Below, piece by piece: positions 7,606-15,365 of a stretch of 50,636 nucleotides of DNA. The notes beneath the pieces were generated by a model. That model saw nothing but the letters and a program-made list of their open reading frames with translations, was not told where the DNA came from and made no database searches. Each line of letters begins with the position of its first letter. The stretch's first letter is position 1. The position numbers and the translations under genes are program-made. Source of the DNA: Gammaproteobacteria bacterium (lineage in GTDB: Bacteria > Pseudomonadota > Gammaproteobacteria > Chromatiales > Chromatiaceae); NCBI GenBank assembly GCA_009928645.1, contig SACH01000018.1:1-50636 (forward strand), in the 5' to 3' direction.

Positions 7606-9711
7606 ATGAGTAACACTTCCCGCCTCCTGTTCCGTCTGATCCTCTCCACCCTGCTGGTCATCGCCAGCGGCTGCGCGGGGGCCCGTGCCCAGGATGTGGC
7701 GGTCGGGGAACTGCAACCGCAAGCCCGCCAGGAGAAAACCACCCAGGTCATCAACAAGGTTTTGGAACGGTTTCACTATCGCAAGGTGAACCTGGACGAT
7801 GCCTTTGCCGACCGCATCATGACCGCCTATCTCAAGTCCCTGGACGCCAACCGCTCCTTCTTCACCCAGGGCGAGGTGGACCGCTTCGAACGTGAGGCCC
7901 GGCAACTGGATGACGATCTCAAGCGGGGCAAGGTCGAACTGGGCTTCGAGGTTTTCCGTCTCTATCGCCAGCGGGTGGAGGAACGCACCGCCTTCGCCCT
8001 GGCCCTGTTGGACCAGGGCTTCAGCTTCGATCAGGACGAGCACTACCGCTTCGATCGCGCCAAGGCCGCCTGGCCTGCCACCCCGGTGGAACTGGATCAG
8101 ATCTGGCGCCAGCGGGTGAAGAACGACTGGCTGGGCCTGAAGCTGGCCAAGAAGAAGGACGAGGAGATCCGCAAGGTCCTGCGGGAGCGCTACGAGGGCC
8201 TGGCGAAGCGGGTGCGGCAATTCGATAGCGACGATATCTATCAGACCTTCATCAACGCCTACATCGAGACCCTGGAGCCGCACACCAGCTACATGTCGCC
8301 CAGCACGGCGGAGAACTTCGATATCAGCATGCGCCTGTCCCTGGAAGGTATCGGCGCGGTGCTCAAGGGCGAGGCGGATTACACTGAGGTGCAGCGCACC
8401 ATTCCCGGGGGGCCGGCGCGGGTCTCCGGCTTGATCCACGCCGGCGACCGCATCGTCGGGGTCGGCCAGGGCCAGGATGGGCCCATCGAGGACGTGGTGG
8501 GCTGGCGCCTCCAGGACGTGGTGGACAAGATCCGTGGGCCCAAGGACTCGGTGGTGCGGCTGCAGATCCTGCCCAAGTCCGCCGGTCCCGATGGTCCCAC
8601 CCGGGAGGTGACCCTGGTGCGCAACGAGATCAAGCTGGAGGATCAGGCGGCTAAGGCCTACGTGGTGGACGATCTGCCCAATGCCCCGGGGCTGCGCGTC
8701 GGGGTCCTGGAGGTGCCGGGCTTTTATCGTGACTTCCGGGCGGAGGCCGATGGTGACAAGAATTTTCGCAGCACCACCCGGGACGTGCAGAATCTGATCA
8801 ACGACCTCAAGCGCCAGGGGGTGGACGGGATCCTGGTGGACCTGCGCGGTAACGGTGGCGGCTCCCTGACCGAGGCGACGGACCTCACCGGACTCTTCAT
8901 CGATCAGGGCCCGGTGGTCCAGGTCAAGGACTCCTTCGGCAAGGTGGACGTGGAGAAGGACCCGGCCCCGGGTTCCGCCTACACCGGGCCCCTGGCCGTG
9001 CTGGTGGACCGCAACAGCGCCTCCGCCTCGGAGATCTTCGCCGCCGCCATGCAGGACTATGGCCGGGCCATCGTCATCGGCGAGCCGACCTTCGGCAAGG
9101 GCACGGTCCAGACCCTGATCGATCTCAATCGCTACGTACCGGGCAATGGCGAGGACTTGGGGCGGCTGCGGCTGACCATGGCGGAGTTCTACCGCATCAG
9201 CGGGGGCAGCACCCAGTTGCGCGGGGTGGAGCCGGATATCCTCTTCCCCACCGCGCCCCAGGGGGCGGAGCACGGGGAGCGGTCCCTGGAGAACGCCCTG
9301 CCCTGGAACAGCATCCTGCCGGCCAAGTACGACCGTAATAAGCTGGGGGACCTGAGCGTCTTTCGGGAGGCGTCCCAGAAGCGGATCAGCGCCGACGAGG
9401 GGTTCCGCATGCTGACGGCACGGGAACGGCTGCTAAAGGAACTGGACGATGAGGATACGGTGTCCCTGAAGGAAGCGGACCGGCGCGTGCAGGCCGACCG
9501 GCGGGAGAAGATCCTCAAGGACCAGCGGGATGCCTTCCTGCGCGCCCAGGGGGTGACGCCGCTGGATGAGGAGGCGGAGGATGTGGACGAGGAGGCCCTG
9601 GACGCCCAGCAGAAGATCGTCGACAAGATCCAGATGCGGGAGGCGGCCAGCATCCTGGCCGATGCCGTGCGCGCCGAGGCCCAGCGCGTGCGGGAGGCCA
9701 ACCGGAACTGA
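7606..9711 (+). CDS. prc: Carboxy-terminal processing protease Prc (Tsp)
   Basis: Prc is a periplasmic PDZ protease that degrades proteins with nonpolar C-termini and controls peptidoglycan hydrolases in E. coli. In 701 residues there is a signal peptide (cleavage likely after ARA at 28, although ASGC at 20-23 could be a lipobox). The N-terminal tail-specific protease region follows, then a PDZ domain (about 240-330) and the S41 catalytic domain. By spacing against E. coli Prc the catalytic residues are Ser473 in NSASASEIF and Lys498 in FGKGT. The C-terminal region is charged and helical (DUF3340-like). ATG 7606 overlaps no other gene; the 257-base upstream gap probably holds its promoter. 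The downstream gap holds repeat copy A. Confidence 0.95.
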   Translation: MSNTSRLLFRLILSTLLVIASGCAGARAQDVAVGELQPQARQEKTTQVINKVLERFHYRKVNLDDAFADRIMTAYLKSLDANRSFFTQGEVDRFEREARQLDDDLKRGKVELGFEVFRLYRQRVEERTAFALALLDQGFSFDQDEHYRFDRAKAAWPATPVELDQIWRQRVKNDWLGLKLAKKKDEEIRKVLRERYEGLAKRVRQFDSDDIYQTFINAYIETLEPHTSYMSPSTAENFDISMRLSLEGIGAVLKGEADYTEVQRTIPGGPARVSGLIHAGDRIVGVGQGQDGPIEDVVGWRLQDVVDKIRGPKDSVVRLQILPKSAGPDGPTREVTLVRNEIKLEDQAAKAYVVDDLPNAPGLRVGVLEVPGFYRDFRAEADGDKNFRSTTRDVQNLINDLKRQGVDGILVDLRGNGGGSLTEATDLTGLFIDQGPVVQVKDSFGKVDVEKDPAPGSAYTGPLAVLVDRNSASASEIFAAAMQDYGRAIVIGEPTFGKGTVQTLIDLNRYVPGNGEDLGRLRLTMAEFYRISGGSTQLRGVEPDILFPTAPQGAEHGERSLENALPWNSILPAKYDRNKLGDLSVFREASQKRISADEGFRMLTARERLLKELDDEDTVSLKEADRRVQADRREKILKDQRDAFLRAQGVTPLDEEAEDVDEEALDAQQKIVDKIQMREAASILADAVRAEAQRVREANRN

Positions 9712-9757
9712 CGGCGCTCGTCCCGCTCCTTATTTCCCCATACAGGCTTCATCTGCT

Positions 9758-9869
9758 GTAACTGTACAGCCCCCCTCCCCAACCCTCCCCCGCGAAGGGG
9801 GGGAGGGGGCTTAAGAATCGTCGGCTTGTGCCATCCATGCCATTTCTGGCGGAGGGGGTGAAGGTTTAC
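9758..9869 (-). repeat. MITE/REP-like intergenic element, family 1, copy A
   Basis: This copy is inverted relative to the other three. On the minus strand it begins GTAAACCTTCACCCCC, passes GGCACAAGCCGACGATT (compare GGCACAAGCCGCTGATT in copy B), then CCCCCTC...GAGGGTTGGGGAGG, and ends CTGTACAGTTAC. Ends are imperfect inverted repeats. It fills the prc-gshA gap. Confidence 0.65.
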
Positions 9870-9974
9870 CCTGTCCCCAGTCCGCCCCAGTGCCGGGGAG
9901 AGGGTAAAATAGGCCCTTTGCTGCTGGTCAGCCCTCCCTGACGGGGAGGCGGTTGGGGACGGAGGGAAAGGCAC

Positions 9975-11678
9975 ATGACGATGGATCTTGCGGGTTATCG
10001 GCGCCGCCTGGGGGCCATTGTCGAGGCGGGGCTGGCGCACCCGTTCCGTGGCGGACGGGTCGGTCTGGAGAAGGAGGCCCTGCGCGTGTCGCCGGCGGGC
10101 ACCATCTCGGCCAAACCGCACCCGCCGGCCTTCGGCTCGGCCCTGACCCACCCCCACATCACCACCGACTTTTCCGAAGCCCTGCTGGAACTGATCACGC
10201 CACCCCTGGCCGACGCGGGGGAGGTGCTGGGGTTTCTGGATGACCTGCATCGCTTCGTCCTGGCCGGGCTGGAGGACGAGATCCTCTGGGGGGCGAGCAT
10301 GCCCTGCATCCTCGAGGGCGGGGAGGGGATTCCCCTGGCGCGTTATGGGTCGTCCAACGCGGCGCGGATGAAGACCCTGTACCGGCGTGGCCTGGGCTAT
10401 CGCTATGGCCGGACCATGCAGGTGATCGCCGGGGTCCATTACAACTTTTCCTTCAGCGATGACTTCTGGACGGGCTATCAGGCCCTGGTGGGTAGGCTGG
10501 CGCAGTCGGCCCTGGCGGGGGGAACGCAGTCGGGTGACGGCCGGACGATTCAGGAATGGGTCCGGCTCGCCGAACTGGCGGCGGCGGATGCCGGTCACTT
10601 CCGCTCCGAGGTCTATCTGGGCCTGGTGCGCAACATCCAGCGCTACGGCTGGCTGGTGCCCTACCTCTTTGGCGCCTCGCCCGCGGTGTGCAAGACCTTT
10701 GTCCAGGATTTCGTCCTGGAGGCCCAGAGCGGCCTGGTGCCCTTCGACGAGCATACCCTCTATTACCCGCATGCCACCTCCCTGCGCCTGGGCGATATTG
10801 GCTACCAGAATCGCCAGGAGGAGGGCACGGGGCTGAAGGCCAATTACGACAGTCTGGACGCCTACGTGCGCAGCCTGTCCTGGGCCATCAGCACCCCCTG
10901 TCCCCATTACGAGGCGATCGGGGTCAAGGTCGCCGGGGACTACCGGCAACTCAATGCCAATGTCCTGCAGATCGAGAACGAATATTACAGCTCGGTGCGC
11001 CCCAAGGCGGTGGTGGACTGGCTGGAGAAGCCGACCCAGGCCCTGCGGCGCAAGGGGGTGGCCTACATCGAGGTGCGCTCCTTCGACGTGAATGCCTTCG
11101 TCCCCAACGGGGTGGACCCGGAGCAACTCCATTTCATGGCGGCCTTCGTCCGCTTTTGCCTGCTGGCCGACAGCCCCCCTATCCAGCCCCGGGAGCGGCG
11201 CGCCATCGATGACAATCTCCTGCTGGTCGCCCACCGTGGCCGGGAACCGGGGCTGTGCATGGAGCGGGATGGCCAGCCGGTGGCCCTGCGGGAGTGGGCC
11301 CTGGAGTTGCTGGCGGCGATGGCGCCGGTAGCGGATCTGGTGGACGGCGGCCTGGGTCCCGCGGCGGTTGACCAACGCGCCGCCGGGACCGGCGCGGCGA
11401 GTCTGGCCCGGCAGCGTGCCAAGGTCCTGGAGCCGGATCTGACGCCCTCGGCGCGGATGCTGGCGGAGATGCGGGAGCGGGGGGAGAGTTTCTTCGCCCT
11501 GGCCCAGCGGTTGTCCCAGGCCCATCGCCGTGCCCTACTGTCCCAGCCCCTGGCCCCGGAACGGCTGGCGATGCTGGAGGATCTGAGCAGGTCCTCGCTG
11601 CTGCGCCAGGCGCGGATCGAGGCGGAAGACGATCTTGATTTCGATACCTTTCTCGACCGTTATCTGGCTGGAGATTGA
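9975..11678 (+). CDS. gshA: Glutamate-cysteine ligase (GshA, proteobacterial type)
   Basis: The first enzyme of glutathione synthesis, joining glutamate to cysteine with ATP in the cytoplasm. The 567-residue protein matches the E. coli-type family from GLEKEALRVSPAGTIS (about 30-45) and TTDFSEALLELITP through RYGSSNAARMKTLYRRGLGYRYGR and GVHYNFSFSDDFW to YIEVRSFDVNAF and LAEMRERGESFF. It is somewhat longer than E. coli GshA (518). ATG 9975 follows GGACGGAGGGAAAGG, a good ribosome site; an in-frame ATG lies two codons later. It is flanked by repeat copies on both sides and appears monocistronic. gshB is not in the window. Confidence 0.95.
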   Translation: MTMDLAGYRRRLGAIVEAGLAHPFRGGRVGLEKEALRVSPAGTISAKPHPPAFGSALTHPHITTDFSEALLELITPPLADAGEVLGFLDDLHRFVLAGLEDEILWGASMPCILEGGEGIPLARYGSSNAARMKTLYRRGLGYRYGRTMQVIAGVHYNFSFSDDFWTGYQALVGRLAQSALAGGTQSGDGRTIQEWVRLAELAAADAGHFRSEVYLGLVRNIQRYGWLVPYLFGASPAVCKTFVQDFVLEAQSGLVPFDEHTLYYPHATSLRLGDIGYQNRQEEGTGLKANYDSLDAYVRSLSWAISTPCPHYEAIGVKVAGDYRQLNANVLQIENEYYSSVRPKAVVDWLEKPTQALRRKGVAYIEVRSFDVNAFVPNGVDPEQLHFMAAFVRFCLLADSPPIQPRERRAIDDNLLLVAHRGREPGLCMERDGQPVALREWALELLAAMAPVADLVDGGLGPAAVDQRAAGTGAASLARQRAKVLEPDLTPSARMLAEMRERGESFFALAQRLSQAHRRALLSQPLAPERLAMLEDLSRSSLLRQARIEAEDDLDFDTFLDRYLAGD

Positions 11679-11693
11679 TCACCCGACCCTTCT

Positions 11694-11771
11694 CCTGGCA
11701 GGGGATGCCGGGAATTCATCCCTGGAGGCTTGCCCGCCGCATCTCCGCGGACAAGGCCGCCGCCAGACGCC
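11694..11771. repeat. Palindromic intergenic element, family 2, copy 2
   Basis: Shares GAATTCATCCCTGGAGGCTTG (11712-11732), an inner CCGC...GCGG hairpin and the CCGCCAGACGCC end (11760-11771) with the copy at 885-966. The left end CTGGCAGGGGATGCC is more diverged. It begins 15 bases after the gshA stop. Confidence 0.55.
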
Positions 11772-11895
11772 ACCCAACCCTGCCCGCGGTCTGCCCTATT
11801 CCCCCTTGGATCCCCCACGGCCCCGCCACTTATCGCAGTGCCGCGGGGATGGTGCGATCCCCGCGGGCGCTGGTGGCCGCGGTAGAGCCGCAGTC

Positions 11896-12011
11896 GTATC
11901 CGTTCAGACCCCTCCCGCCCTGGAGATGGCTTTGGAGGCACAAGCCGCTGATTCTCCAACTCCCTCCCCCCGGTTGGGGGAGGGCTGGGGAGAGGGGGTC
12001 TGAACGGTTAC
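11896..12011 (+). repeat. MITE/REP-like intergenic element, family 1, copy B
   Basis: The clearest copy: GTATCCGTTCAGACC (11896-11910) is the inverted complement of GGTCTGAACGGTTAC (11997-12011) at 14 of 15 positions. Inside are GGCACAAGCCGCTGATT and a hairpin core of C-rich then G-rich sequence (about 11959-11996). With family-2 copy 2 it occupies most of the 423-base gshA-dctP gap. Confidence 0.7.
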
Positions 12012-12040
12012 CCGCAGTCTAAATTCCACCAGAGGGCGTA

Positions 12041-12046
12041 TATAAT
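12041..12046 (+). promoter_or_regulatory. Possible -10 box for the TRAP operon
   Basis: A perfect TATAAT in an AT-rich patch, about 55 bases before the dctP start and just after repeat copy B. No good -35 box lies 16-18 bases upstream, so activation by a regulator would be needed if this is real. Confidence 0.35.
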
Positions 12047-12101
12047 GCCCAACTGATTTTCGGGCTTAGTCTTTTTCAGCTTTTCTTTGGACGGGTAACT
12101 C

Positions 12102-13124
12102 ATGAATGTCAAGGTCTTATTCTCCAGTTGGCTGGCCATGCTTGGCCTGCTGGGCACCCTGGCGGGCATAGCCCGGGCCGAGACCATCTCCCTGACCTAC
12201 GCCAATTTTCCGCCAGCGGTCACCTTCCCGAGCGTGCAGATGGAACGGTGGGCGGATGAGGTGGAAAAGCGCACCCAGGGCAAGGTGAAGATCCGCACCT
12301 TTCCCGGCGGCACCCTGCTGGGGGCCAAGAACATGCTGGAGGGGGTCACCGCCGGCACCGCCGACATCGGCAATTTTGCCATGAGCTATCAGCCCGGCCG
12401 GTTCCCGGTGGCGGAGGCGGTGGACCTCTACCATGGCTTCACCAGCGCCAAGGTCGCCAGCCTGGTGCTCCTGGACCTGGTGGATAAGTACCAGCCCGAG
12501 GAGTTCGAAAAGGTCAAGATCCTGACCCTCTTCACCTGTCCGCCCACCAATCTGATGACCAAGTCACCGGTGAAGTCCCTGCAGGAACTGAAGGGCATGG
12601 AACTGCGGGTGGCGGGGACCAGCGCCGAGATCCTGAAGCTGCTCGGCGGCACGCCGGTGGCCATGCCCCAGTCCGAGACCCCGGAGGCCCTGCAGAAGGG
12701 GGTGGTCAAGGGCATCGTCTCCTCCCTGGAGATTCTCCAGGACTTCAAGTTCGCCGCCTACACCCCCAACGTGACGCTGGTCGACCTGCCGGTGGTCTCC
12801 TTCGCGGTGGTGATGAACAAGGCCAAGTGGGAGGCCCTGCCCGCGGATGTCCAGCAGGTGATGAACGACCTGGTGCGGGAACAGGCGGAGTGGACCGGGG
12901 CCTACGTCGATGCCCATGCCGCCGAGGCCCTGGCCTGGTCGGAGAAGGAATATCAGTTGCAGCAGTTCCGCCTGCCCCCGACGGAGCAGGAGCGTATCGC
13001 CACCCTGCTCGCACCCCTGACCAATGTATACATCAGGAAGGTCAGCGCCCAGGGCCTGGATGGCGAGCAAATCGTCCAGGATGTACAGGCCCTCAAGGCC
13101 AAGTACGAGGCGGCGGGGAACTAA
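12102..13124 (+). CDS. dctP: TRAP transporter solute-binding protein (DctP family)
   Basis: Periplasmic binding protein of a tripartite ATP-independent periplasmic transporter, which imports organic acids with sodium or proton flow. The 340-residue precursor has a signal peptide cleaved after ARA (residue 26). The DctP core includes LKGMELRVAGTSAEILKLLGGTPV, whose arginine normally pairs with the substrate carboxylate, and SETPEALQKGVVKGIVSSLE. The gene is followed by dctQ and dctM in the same direction with gaps of 78 bases and an overlap. Substrate cannot be read from the sequence. The following iorAB-paaK genes make an aryl-substituted organic acid plausible (inference). Confidence 0.92.
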   Translation: MNVKVLFSSWLAMLGLLGTLAGIARAETISLTYANFPPAVTFPSVQMERWADEVEKRTQGKVKIRTFPGGTLLGAKNMLEGVTAGTADIGNFAMSYQPGRFPVAEAVDLYHGFTSAKVASLVLLDLVDKYQPEEFEKVKILTLFTCPPTNLMTKSPVKSLQELKGMELRVAGTSAEILKLLGGTPVAMPQSETPEALQKGVVKGIVSSLEILQDFKFAAYTPNVTLVDLPVVSFAVVMNKAKWEALPADVQQVMNDLVREQAEWTGAYVDAHAAEALAWSEKEYQLQQFRLPPTEQERIATLLAPLTNVYIRKVSAQGLDGEQIVQDVQALKAKYEAAGN

Positions 13125-13202
13125 GAAACCGCCCATCAATGACTTCCCGCATTGACAGGGGCCCGTCGGGCGCCAATCTCGGCTGGCTGCCCTGAGGATT
13201 GC

Positions 13203-13733
13203 ATGAACACCGAGCCTTCACCCCCGATAGCCGCGGAACTTCTGGACTATCTCTCCCGCGCCTTCATGGTGATCGGCGGTATCGCCCTGGGGTTGCTGGT
13301 GCTCCTGGCAACCGCCAACGTGGCGGCGCGCTTGCTGGGTTTGCCCTTCGCTGGCGCCTATGAGGTGGTCGCCTTCCTCGGCGCCCTGGTGACCGCCAGC
13401 GCCCTGGCCTATACCCAGTTGCGGCGTGATCACATCATGGTGGACATCATCACCTGTCGCTATCCGCCGCTGATCAAGCGTGGCGTGGACGCGCTCAGTG
13501 ACCTGCTGGCCCTGTCCCTGTTCGGTATCCTCACCTGGCAGGTCTGGATGTGGGGCGACAAGATCCGCCTGGCCGGGGAACGGTCGGAGACCCTGCAACT
13601 CAGTTTCCACCCCTTCATCTATGGCGTGGCGGTGGGCTTTGGCCTGCTGACCCTGGTCCTGGCGTTGCAGATGGTCCAGGCGCTGGTGGGCGGGGAGCGG
13701 CAAAAGGCCCCTGCCGGCGGGACGGATTCGTGA
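13203..13733 (+). CDS. dctQ: TRAP transporter small permease (DctQ family)
   Basis: Small membrane subunit of the TRAP transporter. From ATG 13203 (GAGG 5 bases upstream) it has 176 residues. Four hydrophobic segments are visible (about residues 20-45, 52-72, 98-118 and 140-160), with the family pattern YEVVAFLGALVTASALAYTQ followed by HIMVDI. A longer in-frame start at 13152 lacks a ribosome site. The stop TGA overlaps the GTG start of dctM as GTGA, indicating coupled translation. Confidence 0.9.
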   Translation: MNTEPSPPIAAELLDYLSRAFMVIGGIALGLLVLLATANVAARLLGLPFAGAYEVVAFLGALVTASALAYTQLRRDHIMVDIITCRYPPLIKRGVDALSDLLALSLFGILTWQVWMWGDKIRLAGERSETLQLSFHPFIYGVAVGFGLLTLVLALQMVQALVGGERQKAPAGGTDS

Positions 13734-15034
13734 GCGGTCCCTTGCTGGGGCTGGCGGGCATCGCGGCCATGCTGCTGATGCTCTTCTTCCTGCGCCTCCC
13801 CGCGGGCTTCGTCATGCTGGTGGTGGGGTTCTTCGGCTTCGCCGCCGCCACCTCCTTCGATGCCGCGGCGACCATGCTGGGCAGCGAAATCTGGTCGAGC
13901 TTTTCCAATTACGGCCTGACCGTCATCCCGCTCTTCATCCTGGTGGGGGAGATCGTCCACTACGCCGGCTACAACAACGGGCTCTACTTCGCCACCCACA
14001 AGTGGTTCGGGCATCGCCGGGGCGGGCTGGCGATGACCACCATCATGGCCTCGGCGGCCTTTTCCGCCATCAGCGGCTCCAACACGGCGACGGCGGCGAC
14101 CATGAGCGCCGTCGCCATCCCGGCGATGAAGGAGTACAAGTACCACCCCCTGCTGAACGCCGGCTCGGTCTGCGCCGGCTCGACCCTGGGGGTGCTGATC
14201 CCACCGAGCATCGTGCTGGTGGTCTACGGGCTCTACACCGGGCAGTCGATTGGCAAGCTGTTCTTTGGCAATGTCATTCCCAGCGTCATCCTCACCCTGC
14301 TCATCCTCGGCACCGTGATGCTGCTGTGCCGGCGCCATCCGGACTGGGGCCCGGCGGGGGAACGCAGCGGTTGGCGCGAGCGCCTGCGGGCCCTGCCGGA
14401 GGCCCTGGACATCCTCCTGCTGTTCGGGGTGATCATGTTCGCCCTCTTCACCGGGGTGGTGACGGCGACGGAGGCGGCGGCGGTGGCGAGCTTCCTCGCC
14501 ATGGTCATCGCCGGGCTGCGCCGGAAGCTGACCTGGCACAAGCTGGTGGGGGCCTTCGCGGCGACGCTGCGCATCTCCTGCATGGTGTTCATGATCGTGG
14601 CCGGGGCGCTGATTTTCGCCAAGTTTCTGACCGTGACCGGTCTGCCGGCGGAGACGGCGGCCTGGATCGGCGACCTGGATCTGCCCCCCTGGATGGTCCT
14701 GTGGGTCATCCTGCTGTGCTACATCATCGGCGGTTGCATCATGGACGCCCTGGCCTTTCTGCTGGTGTCCCTGCCCATCTTTTACCCCCTGGTGACCCAG
14801 TTGGGCTATGACCCGATCTGGTTCGGGCAGGTGATCACCCTGGTGACGACCATGGGCTCGATCATGCCGCCGATCGGCATCTGCTGTTACGTGGTGGCAG
14901 GGATGTCGGGGCTGCCCCTCAAGACGGTGTTCCGCAGCGCCCTGTACTATCTGCCGGCTTATCTGCTGGCCATTCTGGTGCTGATGATCTCGCCCTACTG
15001 GACGGTGCTGGTACTGTCGGATCTGGTGCGGTGA
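13730..15034 (+). CDS. dctM: TRAP transporter large permease (DctM family)
   Basis: The large permease subunit, 434 residues, strongly hydrophobic with about 12 membrane segments. Family patterns include FFLRLPAGFVMLVVGF, GLTVIPLFILVGEIVHYAG, SAAFSAISGSNTATAATM and GSVCAGSTLGVLIPPSI near the middle, and MDALAFLLVSLPIFYPLV with MGSIMPPIGICCYVVAGM near the end. GTG 13730 is chosen because it overlaps the dctQ stop and gives a standard N-terminus; the open frame extends further upstream but only as a shadow of dctQ. The 331-base gap after it holds repeat copy C. Confidence 0.93.
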   Translation: MSGPLLGLAGIAAMLLMLFFLRLPAGFVMLVVGFFGFAAATSFDAAATMLGSEIWSSFSNYGLTVIPLFILVGEIVHYAGYNNGLYFATHKWFGHRRGGLAMTTIMASAAFSAISGSNTATAATMSAVAIPAMKEYKYHPLLNAGSVCAGSTLGVLIPPSIVLVVYGLYTGQSIGKLFFGNVIPSVILTLLILGTVMLLCRRHPDWGPAGERSGWRERLRALPEALDILLLFGVIMFALFTGVVTATEAAAVASFLAMVIAGLRRKLTWHKLVGAFAATLRISCMVFMIVAGALIFAKFLTVTGLPAETAAWIGDLDLPPWMVLWVILLCYIIGGCIMDALAFLLVSLPIFYPLVTQLGYDPIWFGQVITLVTTMGSIMPPIGICCYVVAGMSGLPLKTVFRSALYYLPAYLLAILVLMISPYWTVLVLSDLVR

Positions 15035-15181
15035 GCTATCGCTGGCCGGAATGGCGGTCGCGCGGCGGATGTAATCCCCTCGCGCAGCGGATCTGATCCC
15101 CATCTTCTGGCTTTTAGAGCAGACACCCAGGGCAAGCCCCCCAACCAACCAGCGATGACAACCCTGGCAAGAATTCTGATG

Positions 15182-15299
15182 GTAAGCGTTCACACCCCTG
15201 CCGCGGCCTGGGCTAGCCTAGGTAGCCTAACCCGCTGATGCTCTTGCTCCCTCCCCCCCGGTTGGGGGAGGGTTGGGGAGAGGGGGGCCGAACGCTTAC
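15182..15299 (+). repeat. MITE/REP-like intergenic element, family 1, copy C
   Basis: GTAAGCGTTC (15182-15191) and its perfect inverted complement GAACGCTTAC (15290-15299) bound a 118-base element. Its right half is a hairpin of CTCCCTCCCCCC and GGGGGAGGGTTGGGGAG. It accounts for the middle of the dctM-iorA gap 15035-15365; the remainder shows no gene. Confidence 0.7.
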
Positions 15300-15365
15300 T
15301 TCTGATGTTAAATGGGTGATCAGCCCTCCAATCAATCCTGACCCGAATCACGGGATGGTCTTAGC

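Noticed and set aside
7537-11525. Minus-strand open frames of 578 and 778 codons opposite prc and gshA
   Set aside because: Both lie antisense to genes with complete catalytic motifs and have shadow-type composition.
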